7,237 nucleotides of DNA from Micavibrio sp. UBA1672 (GCA_002320665.1 DCKO01000089.1:1-7237); one strand, 5' to 3'; counted from the stretch's first letter, positions 1 through 5,921 are shown. Numbers and translations are program-made. The notes: generated by a model from the sequence alone, not told the origin.

Positions 1-50
1 TGCCGGTTTATGTGTCGTTGTAATCGTTAAAAGCATTTTGCCTTATCCTA

Positions 51-88
51 AAAATCAAAAAACCCGCTCCTTTGTATAGAGCGGGCTT
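51..88 (-). terminator. Rho-independent terminator of the rsr-HTH transcript
   Basis: Read on the minus strand, a perfect 7-bp GC-rich stem (GAGCGGG at 79-85 against CCCGCTC at 63-69, shown in plus orientation) with a 9-base loop is followed by a T-rich run at 62-51. It begins four bases after the stop codon of the small HTH gene, so it ends that transcript. The plus strand has no T tract after the hairpin, so it is not bidirectional. Confidence 0.9.
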
Positions 89-92
89 CAAA

Positions 93-329
93 TTACGTTT
101 TCTGTTCGATTTTTCTCAAACGCACCAGTAATTCAATGGCCACAGCCGCAAGTCCGGGTATCGGCACCTTACCTGATAGCCAGCGTCGCACTGTACTGCC
201 ATCAACTTTTAATTCTCTGGCCAGTTTTGTTTGCCAGCCCCAATCTCCGAATAAAAACTCACCCGCTTCACGTAACTCTTCAGGGCTCATGGCTTCTTTA
301 GAGCTATGTTTTGCGGGTGAGTTTGTCAT
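93..329 (-). CDS. Small helix-turn-helix DNA-binding protein
   Basis: This 78-aa protein is probably a cytoplasmic DNA-binding regulator. A helix-turn-helix is visible at about residues 32-51 (WQTKLARELKVDGSTVRRWL), in which LARELKVDGSTVRRWLSG matches the usual Cro/C1-like pattern, with VRRW as the recognition helix. A hydrophobic helix (AAVAIELLVRL) follows and could support dimerisation. The first 20 residues look disordered. The start at 329 is supported by AGGAG seven bases upstream; an internal Met at residue 14 has no comparable site. It lies 28 bases after the rsr stop on the same strand and is followed directly by a terminator, so it is most likely the second gene of an rsr operon. 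Its targets are unknown. The 17-bp palindrome upstream of the Y RNA (2327-2343) is one candidate, by inference only. Similar small HTH proteins are common in alphaproteobacteria. Confidence 0.8.
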   Translation of the reverse strand: MTNSPAKHSSKEAMSPEELREAGEFLFGDWGWQTKLARELKVDGSTVRRWLSGKVPIPGLAAVAIELLVRLRKIEQKT

Positions 330-357
330 TTAATATCTCCTGCAAATACCTTCTGGC

Positions 358-2028
358 TTATTGACTTTCTCCCCGTATGAAATCACTGATCATAGACGGA
401 GCGGCAGTATCAAAGCCAACAATATCCATCATGCCGGCATCATTCGGATCCGCGATAGTAAACCCGTTAGATGTCATACCAACAACAACAAGTTTTGCTG
501 CAATACCCGTTTTCTGACGGTATTTACGCAAGGCTTCCACAGGATGGATGTCTCCAAACCAGGTTTCGCTATCCGTATAAATCACGAATGCATCAACCTC
601 CAGATTCTTATCCATCGCATACAGCATCGGCAAAGCACAATCAGTGGCACCGAAAGTCTGCTGAGCGATAACCTTCTGGACATCATCCAGACGTTGTTTC
701 GCGGAAATTGGTAGCGGTTTAATACCTGGCTCCCAATATCTATTTGCAGGCTTGCTTTTCCCGAAATGTTTAATAGGATTCCAGTCGTCACCAGCTGAAA
801 ATCCAACAATATGGACATGCTTTTCGCAGGCTGCTGTCACTAGTGCCATAGCAGCAGATGCTTCGCTCGCCATAATGGCAGAGCCGGCTATTCTTTGCTG
901 CATAGAACCGGAAACATCCAGAGCAATCATTATGCGCTTACCTGTAGGCTCGATATTGCTGAAAGATTTGTAAAACGCATCGTCCAGCGCATCTATGATA
1001 GAAGATACAGGCGCCCATTCCAGCTTACCTTTAAGGCCGCGTCCAACCGCATAGGTTTTTTGCGCCGTCAAAAGGGTCAATGGATGAATGCGTGCCTTAC
1101 GCAAGGCATCTTTTGTCCGCAATGTATCTGCGACATAATTCGCAGCCTTGGATCCGTTTGTAAGCAAGCCAATATCGCTTGTAGACATCTTTCCAAGGTT
1201 ACGGATCATAGCCGTCAGTGGCATATCCTCAAGCAAGGCATTCCACACGCCCCTTTCATTCAGAAGTTTCGTAGGAACAGCTTCACGAGGCAGGGAATAT
1301 TGCCGGATAATTTTTACTGCGGCTGACGCATCGGTAACACCTTGCAACTTGATCATGCCATCAATCAGGCGGAAATTCTCCGCTGCCTGCTGAACGGCAT
1401 TATCATTGTCGGGCTGCACAGTCCATCCAAACAAAGCGCGTCTATCTGCATCCTCCGTTTTAGGGTGAGCCAAGCGTAGCAAGTCTCGATGAGACCACCC
1501 GTCGCGCTGCTTGTATTTTACAAGCTGCAGACTCAAGCGTTCAGCATCCATTGCCAGATACCAATTTGCAACTGCACGCCGCAATCCACGACCCCATCCA
1601 CGAAAACCTTCGATGAAATGGGCGAAATGGAATAAATGCGTGCCCGTACGAGCCACTTTTGGCAAGGCAGCGAAGGCCGCTTTACGCGTATCTTCATCAC
1701 CAAGTCCAGCCGCCATGGCCAACACAAAAAGTGCAGGATCATTCTTGGGCGCACGGCCTTCATCGGAAACAGCAATAACTGTTTCAACAACACGCACACC
1801 ATCCTCATCAATGCAACGCTCGATACTCTTTGCGTTTTCGATGGTTAGGGGGCGCTGACCCACATAATATGTTCCGCCTTCAGATCCAAGGATCAGAAAA
1901 CGGTTCAGGCGTGTCCAGTCATTCACCGGATAAGCATATCCACCGGCGCTATTTTCTGTCATACCTGCCAGAGCTTCAGACTGGGAAGTCTGTGTGTCTT
2001 TTTTTGCAAATACTGCTCTGTAGTCCAT
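358..2028 (-). CDS. rsr: Ro60-like TROVE and VWA domain RNA-binding protein (Rsr)
   Basis: This 556-aa protein is a bacterial Ro orthologue. Ro proteins form a HEAT-like ring that binds Y RNAs on its outside and single-stranded 3' ends of misfolded or decaying RNA in its cavity, often with an exoribonuclease such as PNPase. The TROVE domain spans about residues 20-350; recognisable stretches are RFLILGSEGGTYYVG (43-57), HFIEGFRGWGRGLRRAVANW (137-156) and KQRDGWSHRDLLRLAHP (173-189). A von Willebrand A domain follows (about 365-550) with an intact MIDAS metal site: DVSGS at 371-375, T462-D463, and D486 in YTDSE. The length matches the family. The start is supported by GAAAGGAG (2036-2043) seven bases upstream. 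A Y RNA gene lies immediately upstream on the same strand and an HTH gene downstream. A terminator sits just before its ribosome binding site, so it needs read-through or a very close promoter. No RtcA or RtcB gene is in view. Confidence 0.96.
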   Translation of the reverse strand: MDYRAVFAKKDTQTSQSEALAGMTENSAGGYAYPVNDWTRLNRFLILGSEGGTYYVGQRPLTIENAKSIERCIDEDGVRVVETVIAVSDEGRAPKNDPALFVLAMAAGLGDEDTRKAAFAALPKVARTGTHLFHFAHFIEGFRGWGRGLRRAVANWYLAMDAERLSLQLVKYKQRDGWSHRDLLRLAHPKTEDADRRALFGWTVQPDNDNAVQQAAENFRLIDGMIKLQGVTDASAAVKIIRQYSLPREAVPTKLLNERGVWNALLEDMPLTAMIRNLGKMSTSDIGLLTNGSKAANYVADTLRTKDALRKARIHPLTLLTAQKTYAVGRGLKGKLEWAPVSSIIDALDDAFYKSFSNIEPTGKRIMIALDVSGSMQQRIAGSAIMASEASAAMALVTAACEKHVHIVGFSAGDDWNPIKHFGKSKPANRYWEPGIKPLPISAKQRLDDVQKVIAQQTFGATDCALPMLYAMDKNLEVDAFVIYTDSETWFGDIHPVEALRKYRQKTGIAAKLVVVGMTSNGFTIADPNDAGMMDIVGFDTAAPSMISDFIRGESQ

Positions 2029-2043
2029 TGTTCTACTCCTTTC

Positions 2044-2081
2044 ATTAAAAAAATAACCCCCGCACTAAAAGCAGGCGGGGG
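2044..2081 (-). terminator. Terminator between the Y RNA and rsr
   Basis: On the minus strand a perfect 7-bp stem (CCCCCGC / GCGGGGG; plus positions 2075-2081 and 2057-2063) with an 11-base loop is followed by a T-rich run (about 2056-2046). This is a strong intrinsic terminator for the RNA encoded upstream. It ends only one base before the rsr Shine-Dalgarno at 2036-2043, so any read-through goes straight into rsr. On the plus strand the stem is followed by a mixed A/T run, so it could act weakly in that direction too, although no plus-strand gene points into it. Confidence 0.9.
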
Positions 2082-2315
2082 CATTATATTTTTATCGCAG
2101 AACGGGCATGTATGTAATTCTGGGTTTCTATCCTTGCTCTACCACTGAGCTACAATATACCAAGGCATATTGGCCGGATTTGAACCGGCGACCTAGGAAC
2201 TTGGCTCGATAATCCAAAATCTCCGGCCCGGACTGCTATAAAAATAAATGCCGGATATGTATGCCCAAAAGGGAGGTTGTCGATTTCAGCGATAACCCTT
2301 TTGTTCCGACCCGAC
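2047..2315 (-). ncRNA. yrlA: YrlA-type Y RNA with a permuted tRNA-like module
   Basis: The plus coordinates given here are read on the minus strand. A near-complete tRNA body is present in permuted order: TCCT (2198-2195, anticodon-stem 3' half), a five-base AGGTC variable loop (2194-2190), T arm GCCGG-TTCAAAT-CCGGC (2189-2173), CAATATGC (2172-2165), a CTTG loop, GTATATTG (2160-2153), T8-A9, D arm GCTC-AGTGGTA-GAGC (2150-2136), A26, then AGGA (2134-2131), which pairs with TCCT. The two acceptor strands form 8 bp with one G-U. G18-G19 and T55-C56 are kept for the D-loop/T-loop contact. There is no CCA end because the acceptor is loop-closed, so aminoacylation is not expected. Outside this, TTATCGC (2295-2289) pairs with GCGATAA (2098-2092) and GGGCAT (2266-2261) with ATGCCC (2109-2104), forming a long stem where Ro would bind. 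YrlA RNAs are known to be tRNA mimics encoded beside rsr. The 5' end is estimated from a weak promoter; the 3' end is the terminator. Confidence 0.85.
2131..2198 (-). other. Circularly permuted tRNA-like core of the Y RNA
   Basis: This is the segment of the noncoding RNA that folds as a tRNA body, from the anticodon-stem 3' half through the T arm, the loop-closed acceptor stem and the D arm to the anticodon-stem 5' half. Every joint has canonical tRNA spacing: two bases (T8, A9) before the D stem, one base (A26) after it, a five-base variable loop, and a 5-bp T stem with the invariant TTCAA loop start. In Salmonella YrlA the corresponding module mimics tRNA and attracts tRNA-modifying enzymes. 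Whether this copy is modified cannot be seen from sequence. Confidence 0.85.
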
Positions 2316-2321
2316 GAAGGA

Positions 2322-2351
2322 ATAATTAGTGCATAGTGCACTATATTGCAA
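2322..2351 (-). promoter_or_regulatory. Candidate Y RNA promoter overlapped by a 17-bp palindrome
   Basis: On the minus strand, TTGCAA (2351-2346) and AATTAT (2327-2322) are separated by 18 bases. Each matches four of six consensus bases, so the promoter is only a candidate, with an expected start near 2315. Almost the whole spacer is a perfect palindrome, TAGTGCATAGTGCACTA (2327-2343, centre TAG), placed where a bound repressor would block RNA polymerase. It differs in sequence from the two ATGGC palindromes of the divergent operon, so a different regulator may bind it. Confidence 0.5.
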
Positions 2352-2372
2352 GAAGTTTTTTATATTTTTTTA

Positions 2373-2402
2373 TTGACTCTATAAATGGCACTGTGCCATT
2401 AT
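2373..2402 (+). promoter_or_regulatory. Candidate promoter of the NAD operon
   Basis: TTGACT (2373-2378) and CATTAT (2397-2402) are separated by 18 bases, with five and four matches to the sigma-70 consensus. A long A/T tract (2351-2372) precedes the -35 and could act as an UP-like element. The spacer and -10 are covered by the palindrome at 2384-2400, as expected for a repressed promoter. Confidence 0.6.
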
Positions 2403-2424
2403 ATATTTAATGGCTCTAGGCCAT
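2384..2424 (+). promoter_or_regulatory. Two tandem operator palindromes, candidate NrtR sites
   Basis: The first site, AATGGCACTGTGCCATT (2384-2400), is perfectly symmetrical around 2392. The second, ATGGC-TCTAG-GCCAT (2410-2424), is centred on 2417. Both have ATGGC and GCCAT arms with the same 5-base spacer, and the centres are 25 bp apart. The first overlaps the spacer and -10; the second lies downstream of the expected start and ends 21 bases before the prs-like ATG. The fourth gene of the operon is nrtR, and NrtR proteins bind palindromes upstream of the NAD genes they control, so autoregulation through these sites is the simplest reading. The NrtR binding sequence varies between lineages and cannot be confirmed here. 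Confidence 0.65.
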
Positions 2425-2445
2425 AAATAAATTGAGGATAGAAAA

Positions 2446-3267
2446 ATGACAATTACAGTCAACAAACAGCCGATAAAAACATTCGCTTTCAGTGGTGGCG
2501 AATGTCATGTCACTATTGAAAATATTAAAATTGACGATGTCACAAACATTGAGGCATATCTTTATAATTCAGATGACATTATGCGTTTGTTGATGGTGGT
2601 TGATGCTGTTCGTCAGGAAAATCCGCAAACAAAAATTGATTTGATTATCCCTTATTTCCCTTACGCCCGTCAGGATCGTGTTTGTAATAAAGGGGAAGCA
2701 TTCAGCGCCAAAGTTATGGCAGATTTAATCAACGGTCTTAATTGCCGATCAATTACAGTACTTGATCCGCATTCCGATGTGATTGTGGATGCGCTGCAAA
2801 ATTGTCAGGTTATTACGCAGGCCGATTTGGTTAAAGGCGCGGTGCATGATTTTATTCAAAGTCATAAGCTGACTTTGGTTTCACCCGATAAGGGAGCGGC
2901 TCATAAAACACAAGCTGTGGCCGATCATTATGGTTTTGATGTGATTTCTTGCAGTAAGGTGCGTGATACAAAAACCGGACACATTACGCATTCGGAAGTG
3001 CATGGTGATGTTGCGGGTAAAGACTTAATTATTTTGGATGATATTTGTGATGGTGGCCGCACATTTACAGAGCTTGCTAAAACTCTCAAAGATCATGGCG
3101 CAGGCAAACTTTATCTTTATGTCACCCATGGCATTTTTTCAAAAGGGCTGGAGGTTCTGAAAGAGCATTTCACGCATGTGTTTTGTGTTCACACATTCTT
3201 AACCCCAAATCAAATTGACGCAGATTTTTTAACTGTTACAGGAAAGGAGAGAAACGATGAAAATTAA
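2446..3267 (+). CDS. prs: Short PRPP-synthetase-like protein; possible ADPR-pyrophosphate synthetase
   Basis: This 273-aa protein of the ribose-phosphate pyrophosphokinase fold transfers pyrophosphate from ATP to a ribose-5-phosphate-type acceptor, giving the activated sugar needed by the next gene product. Visible motifs are PYFPYARQDR (69-78, ATP and catalytic region), DPHSD (107-111), VSPDKGAAHKT (145-155), the K171-x-R173 catalytic loop, and the PRPP loop ILDDICDGGRTF (196-207, with D198-D199). It is clearly shorter than housekeeping Prs (about 310-320 aa), and DGGRT replaces the usual DTGGT, so it is a divergent paralogue. Paired with a nadV-like gene it matches the arrangement of the phage NARP1 pathway, in which the Prs-like enzyme (Adps) uses ADP-ribose; the substrate cannot be read from the sequence. 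The start is supported by GAGGA (2434-2438). The end overlaps nadV by 11 bases. The cell presumably has a normal prs elsewhere. Confidence 0.92.
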   Translation: MTITVNKQPIKTFAFSGGECHVTIENIKIDDVTNIEAYLYNSDDIMRLLMVVDAVRQENPQTKIDLIIPYFPYARQDRVCNKGEAFSAKVMADLINGLNCRSITVLDPHSDVIVDALQNCQVITQADLVKGAVHDFIQSHKLTLVSPDKGAAHKTQAVADHYGFDVISCSKVRDTKTGHITHSEVHGDVAGKDLIILDDICDGGRTFTELAKTLKDHGAGKLYLYVTHGIFSKGLEVLKEHFTHVFCVHTFLTPNQIDADFLTVTGKERNDEN

Positions 3268-4771
3268 TCCTTTAACAGCCATAGACTTTTACAAAGCAGA
3301 CCACAGAAGCCAGTACCCTCATGGTACGAGCGAGGTGTATTCCAATTTTACACCACGCAGTGCAAAGCATGCGAAGGTCTTAAGTGACTACGATAAGAAA
3401 ATCGTGATGTTCGGTCTTCAGTATTTCATCAAGCATTTCTTGATGGATGTCTGGAAAGAAAACTTTTTTGATCTTCCGAAAGAGCAGGTTGTAAAAGCCT
3501 ATAAACGCCGGATGGATAATGCCCTTGGCCCTGATGCTTTTACATTAGAGCATATAGAAGCCTTGCATGATCTGGGGTACTTGCCTCTGAAAATCAAGGC
3601 ATTGCCAGAGGGCAGCCGTGTTCCTATTGGTGTTCCGGTTTTAACGGTGGTTAATACCCATCCCGATTTCTTCTGGCTTACCAATTATATCGAGAGTGTG
3701 ATCTCCTGTTATTTATGGAAGCCGATGACGTCTGCAACTACGGCATTCGAGTATAAAAGATTGCTTAGTCAATATGCAGTGAAAACAGGAACACCTTTGG
3801 ACTTTGTGCAGTTTCAGGCCCATGACTTTTCTTTCAGAGGATTATCAAGCCTACAGGATTCCTTGTTAAGCGGGGCAGCACACCTGACATCTTTCTGGGG
3901 AACGGATACTGTTCCGGCCATTGATATGGTGGAAGATTATTATGGTGCAGATGCAGAGAAAGGGCCTGTAGGGTTTTCTGTTCCTGCGACCGAGCATTCT
4001 GTGATGTGTATGGGAATGCAGGACGGGGAGCTTGAAACCTTCAGACGGCTGATCACGCAAACATATCCAAAAGGCATTGTTTCAATAGTCTCTGATACGT
4101 GGGACTTCTGGCAGGTTGTGACAAGCTATGTCAAAACTCTGAAAAACGATATCATGGCACGTGAAGGAAAATTGGTCATACGTCCTGACAGTGGTGATCC
4201 TGTAAAGATCGTCTGTGGTAATCCTGAAGCTCCGGCAGGTACGCCTGAGCATAAAGGTGCTATAGAATGCCTCTGGGATGTATTTGGAGGCACTATAACC
4301 GAAACAGGCTACAAGATGCTGGATGAGCATATTGGTTTGATCTACGGGGATTCCATCTCTTTGGACAGGGCAGAGGCGATAGTCACTGGTTTGGCTGCCA
4401 AAGGGTTTGCTTCTGGTAATGTTGTCTTTGGTGTCGGTTCGTATACTTACCAATACGTAACCCGTGATAATTTTGGTTTTGCCATGAAAGCAACAAGCGG
4501 CGTTGTGAATGGAGAACGTAGAGACATCTTCAAAGACCCTAAAACCGATAACGGCATAAAAAAATCTGCCAAAGGTTTGCTCCGTGTTGAAGACGTAAAC
4601 GGAACTTACATTCTTCATGACCAACAAACCGAAGAGCAGGAAAAACAAGGTGCGTTAGAGGTTGTCTATGAAGACGGTAAACTGGTCAAAGATCAAAGTC
4701 TTGCCGAGGTCAGAGCTAGATTAGACGACGCCTTAAATGGCACACTTAAAGCAATAGGAAAGGCAGCGTAA
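3257..4771 (+). CDS. nadV: Nicotinamide phosphoribosyltransferase (NadV/NAMPT family)
   Basis: This cytoplasmic enzyme joins nicotinamide to PRPP to give NMN, salvaging nicotinamide without deamidation. In the NARP1 variant (Namat) it joins nicotinamide to ADPR-pyrophosphate and makes NAD+ directly. The 504 residues match the family length. Motifs correspond to human NAMPT: DFYKADHRSQYPHGTSEVYS near the N terminus, HDFSFRGLSS (189-198), GTDT (215-218, whose Asp matches the nicotinamide-binding Asp219), SVPATEHS (241-248, catalytic His247), SDTWDFW (279-285), IRPDSGDP (308-315), YGDSISL (363-369) and the C-terminal RRDIFKDP (421-428). All key residues are present, so it should be active. AGGAGA (3245-3250) six bases upstream sets the start inside the end of the prs-like gene. 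The stop overlaps the next ATG by one base. The nearby prs-like gene supplies a matching activated sugar. Confidence 0.96.
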   Translation: MKINPLTAIDFYKADHRSQYPHGTSEVYSNFTPRSAKHAKVLSDYDKKIVMFGLQYFIKHFLMDVWKENFFDLPKEQVVKAYKRRMDNALGPDAFTLEHIEALHDLGYLPLKIKALPEGSRVPIGVPVLTVVNTHPDFFWLTNYIESVISCYLWKPMTSATTAFEYKRLLSQYAVKTGTPLDFVQFQAHDFSFRGLSSLQDSLLSGAAHLTSFWGTDTVPAIDMVEDYYGADAEKGPVGFSVPATEHSVMCMGMQDGELETFRRLITQTYPKGIVSIVSDTWDFWQVVTSYVKTLKNDIMAREGKLVIRPDSGDPVKIVCGNPEAPAGTPEHKGAIECLWDVFGGTITETGYKMLDEHIGLIYGDSISLDRAEAIVTGLAAKGFASGNVVFGVGSYTYQYVTRDNFGFAMKATSGVVNGERRDIFKDPKTDNGIKKSAKGLLRVEDVNGTYILHDQQTEEQEKQGALEVVYEDGKLVKDQSLAEVRARLDDALNGTLKAIGKAA

Positions 4772-5130
4772 TGAATAAAACAATTACACTCTATAGGCCA
4801 ACAGGCCCTAATGAACTGGAATTGGTAAAAGGGAGCGGCTTCACAAAGTGGCCGCCCCGATTGCCTGAGCAGCCTATTTTTTATCCAGTGACAAACGAAC
4901 GTTATGCTAGAGAAATAGCTACAAAGTGGAATATCAAAGCCAGTAAAATTGGTTATGTTACCAAGTTCGAGGTGCAAAAATCCTTCATGGATAGATATGA
5001 TATTCATACAGTAGGAGCATCATATCATACTGAATGGTGGATACCTGCCGAAGAACTTGAGGAACTAAACGCCAATATAGTGGGCAAAATCGAAGTAATA
5101 GGCACGTATACGGATAAGGAAAAGGAATGA
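4771..5130 (+). CDS. Small protein of the 'ADP-ribosylation/crystallin J1' annotated family
   Basis: This 119-aa protein has no signal peptide or membrane segment. I recognise the family by LYRPTGPNELELV (7-19), the PPRLPEQPIFYPVTNERYA block (28-46), a GYVTKFEV strand (61-68) and WWIPAEELEELN near residue 90. The family is often annotated 'ADP-ribosylation/crystallin J1', but at about 120 residues it is far too short to be an ADP-ribosylglycohydrolase and lacks that family's layout. The order of an arginine on the first strand, an aromatic-rich helix entry, and a late glutamate-rich segment recalls small ADP-ribosyltransferase folds; this is inference. It overlaps nadV by one base and nrtR by four, so it is translationally coupled with both, which ties it to NAD or ADP-ribose chemistry. 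AGGAAAG lies about nine bases upstream of the start. Its function is not established. Confidence 0.85.
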   Translation: MNKTITLYRPTGPNELELVKGSGFTKWPPRLPEQPIFYPVTNERYAREIATKWNIKASKIGYVTKFEVQKSFMDRYDIHTVGASYHTEWWIPAEELEELNANIVGKIEVIGTYTDKEKE

Positions 5131-5876
5131 AAAAAGAACCTTATAAAACCGAGAAAGATTTTTTAAAAGCCTATGATGCTAATGCCTTTGATCGTCCGAA
5201 TGTTTCCGTAGATACCGTGATTTTCACGGTATCTGGCGGAGTGCTCAAGACCTTGATTATGAAGCGTGAAAACCACCCTGCTCAAGGGCAATGGAGCTTG
5301 GTTGGCGGTTTTATTGATGTTCATAACGATCAGGAATTGCTTGATACGGCAAAGCGCAAGCTGAAGGAAAAGACAGGTGTTAAAACGCCGTATCTTGAAC
5401 AGTTTTGCTCATTCGGAAGCAAGAGCCGTGATCCGCGCGGATGGTCAGTCACAACGGTCTATTTTGCCCTAATCCCTTCCGAAGGTGTTGAGCTGGAAGC
5501 CGGACAAGGCGCAACAGACATAAAATGGTCGGCTGTCACAGATGGGAAAGTGAAAGAGAAGCTTGCTTTCGATCATGCTCATATTTTGGAGGAATGCACA
5601 GAACGCTTAAAAAGTAAAGTGCTCTACACCTCTTTGCCGGTTCATTTGATGCCAGAGGAATTTACGCTCGCAGAACTGCAAAATGTTTACGAAATCATTA
5701 TGGGCGCTGCGATGGATCATAAATCTTTTCGCCGCAGAATACTCAGGGCAGACATTCTGGAAGAGACAGGAAAGATGAAAGATACAGGGCGCAGACCTGC
5801 AATGCTGTACCGAAGAAACGGAAATGAAAATACGCATTTCTTTGTTCGCAACATAGAGAGCGCTCAAATGAAATGA
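5127..5876 (+). CDS. nrtR: NrtR, Nudix-related repressor of NAD metabolism
   Basis: This 249-aa regulator has an N-terminal Nudix-fold sensor (about residues 25-155) and a C-terminal winged helix (about 170-245). The sensor starts with VSVDTVIFTV and has GQWSLVGGFID and the NrtR signature SRDPRGWSVTTVYFALIP (100-117). The Nudix box is decayed: where active hydrolases have RExxEE, residues 77-82 read RKLKEK, so metal-dependent hydrolysis is unlikely, as in known NrtR sensors. In the C-terminal part, FTLAELQNVYEIIMG and the following FRRRILRADILEETG, then GRRPAMLYR, fit the wing-and-helix pattern. Known NrtR proteins repress NAD genes, and in Shewanella ADP-ribose releases the repressor from DNA. 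The ATG overlaps the preceding stop (ATGA) behind AAGGAAAAGG, so it is the last tightly coupled gene of the operon and probably controls that operon through the sites at 2384-2424. A broken second copy lies at 6510-6600. Confidence 0.95.
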   Translation: MKKEPYKTEKDFLKAYDANAFDRPNVSVDTVIFTVSGGVLKTLIMKRENHPAQGQWSLVGGFIDVHNDQELLDTAKRKLKEKTGVKTPYLEQFCSFGSKSRDPRGWSVTTVYFALIPSEGVELEAGQGATDIKWSAVTDGKVKEKLAFDHAHILEECTERLKSKVLYTSLPVHLMPEEFTLAELQNVYEIIMGAAMDHKSFRRRILRADILEETGKMKDTGRRPAMLYRRNGNENTHFFVRNIESAQMK

Positions 5877-5880
5877 TGGT

Positions 5881-5908
5881 TCTTAAGCGAGGAAATGTAA
5901 GCTTAAGA
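5881..5908 (+). repeat. Perfect 8-bp inverted repeat between nrtR and the oxygenase
   Basis: TCTTAAGC (5881-5888) and GCTTAAGA (5901-5908) are perfectly complementary across a 12-base loop. It begins four bases after the nrtR stop and ends just before the oxygenase Shine-Dalgarno (5910-5914). There is no T tract, so it is not an intrinsic terminator. It could be an mRNA processing or stability hairpin, or a regulator binding site. It is distinct from the ATGGC palindromes upstream of the operon. Confidence 0.7.
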
Positions 5909-5921
5909 CAGGAGAAAAACA

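Noticed and set aside
1..50. Possible gene or RNA end at the left edge.
   Set aside because: No start, stop context, stem or promoter could be supported in this short stretch.
2101..2220. An ordinary tRNA gene on the minus strand, because T-arm and D-arm sequences are obvious.
   Set aside because: The T arm comes before the D arm, the acceptor strands are joined by a four-base loop with no CCA end, and no anticodon loop closes the stem.
2047..2315. Permuted two-piece tmRNA of the alphaproteobacterial type.
   Set aside because: The D arm is fully tRNA-like, unlike tmRNA; the joining loop is only four bases; no tag reading frame is apparent; and the neighbour is rsr.
2150..2341. A 63-codon minus-strand reading frame.
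   Set aside because: It overlaps the structured RNA, has no ribosome binding site I can see, and its composition follows the RNA stems.
4082..4648. A 188-codon minus-strand reading frame opposite nadV.
   Set aside because: It lies wholly inside a well-supported conserved gene and its translation resembles no protein; it is a shadow frame.
5889..5900. A minimal start-stop frame (ATGTAA) preceded by GAGGA in the hairpin loop.
   Set aside because: Only one base separates GAGGA from ATG, too close for normal initiation.
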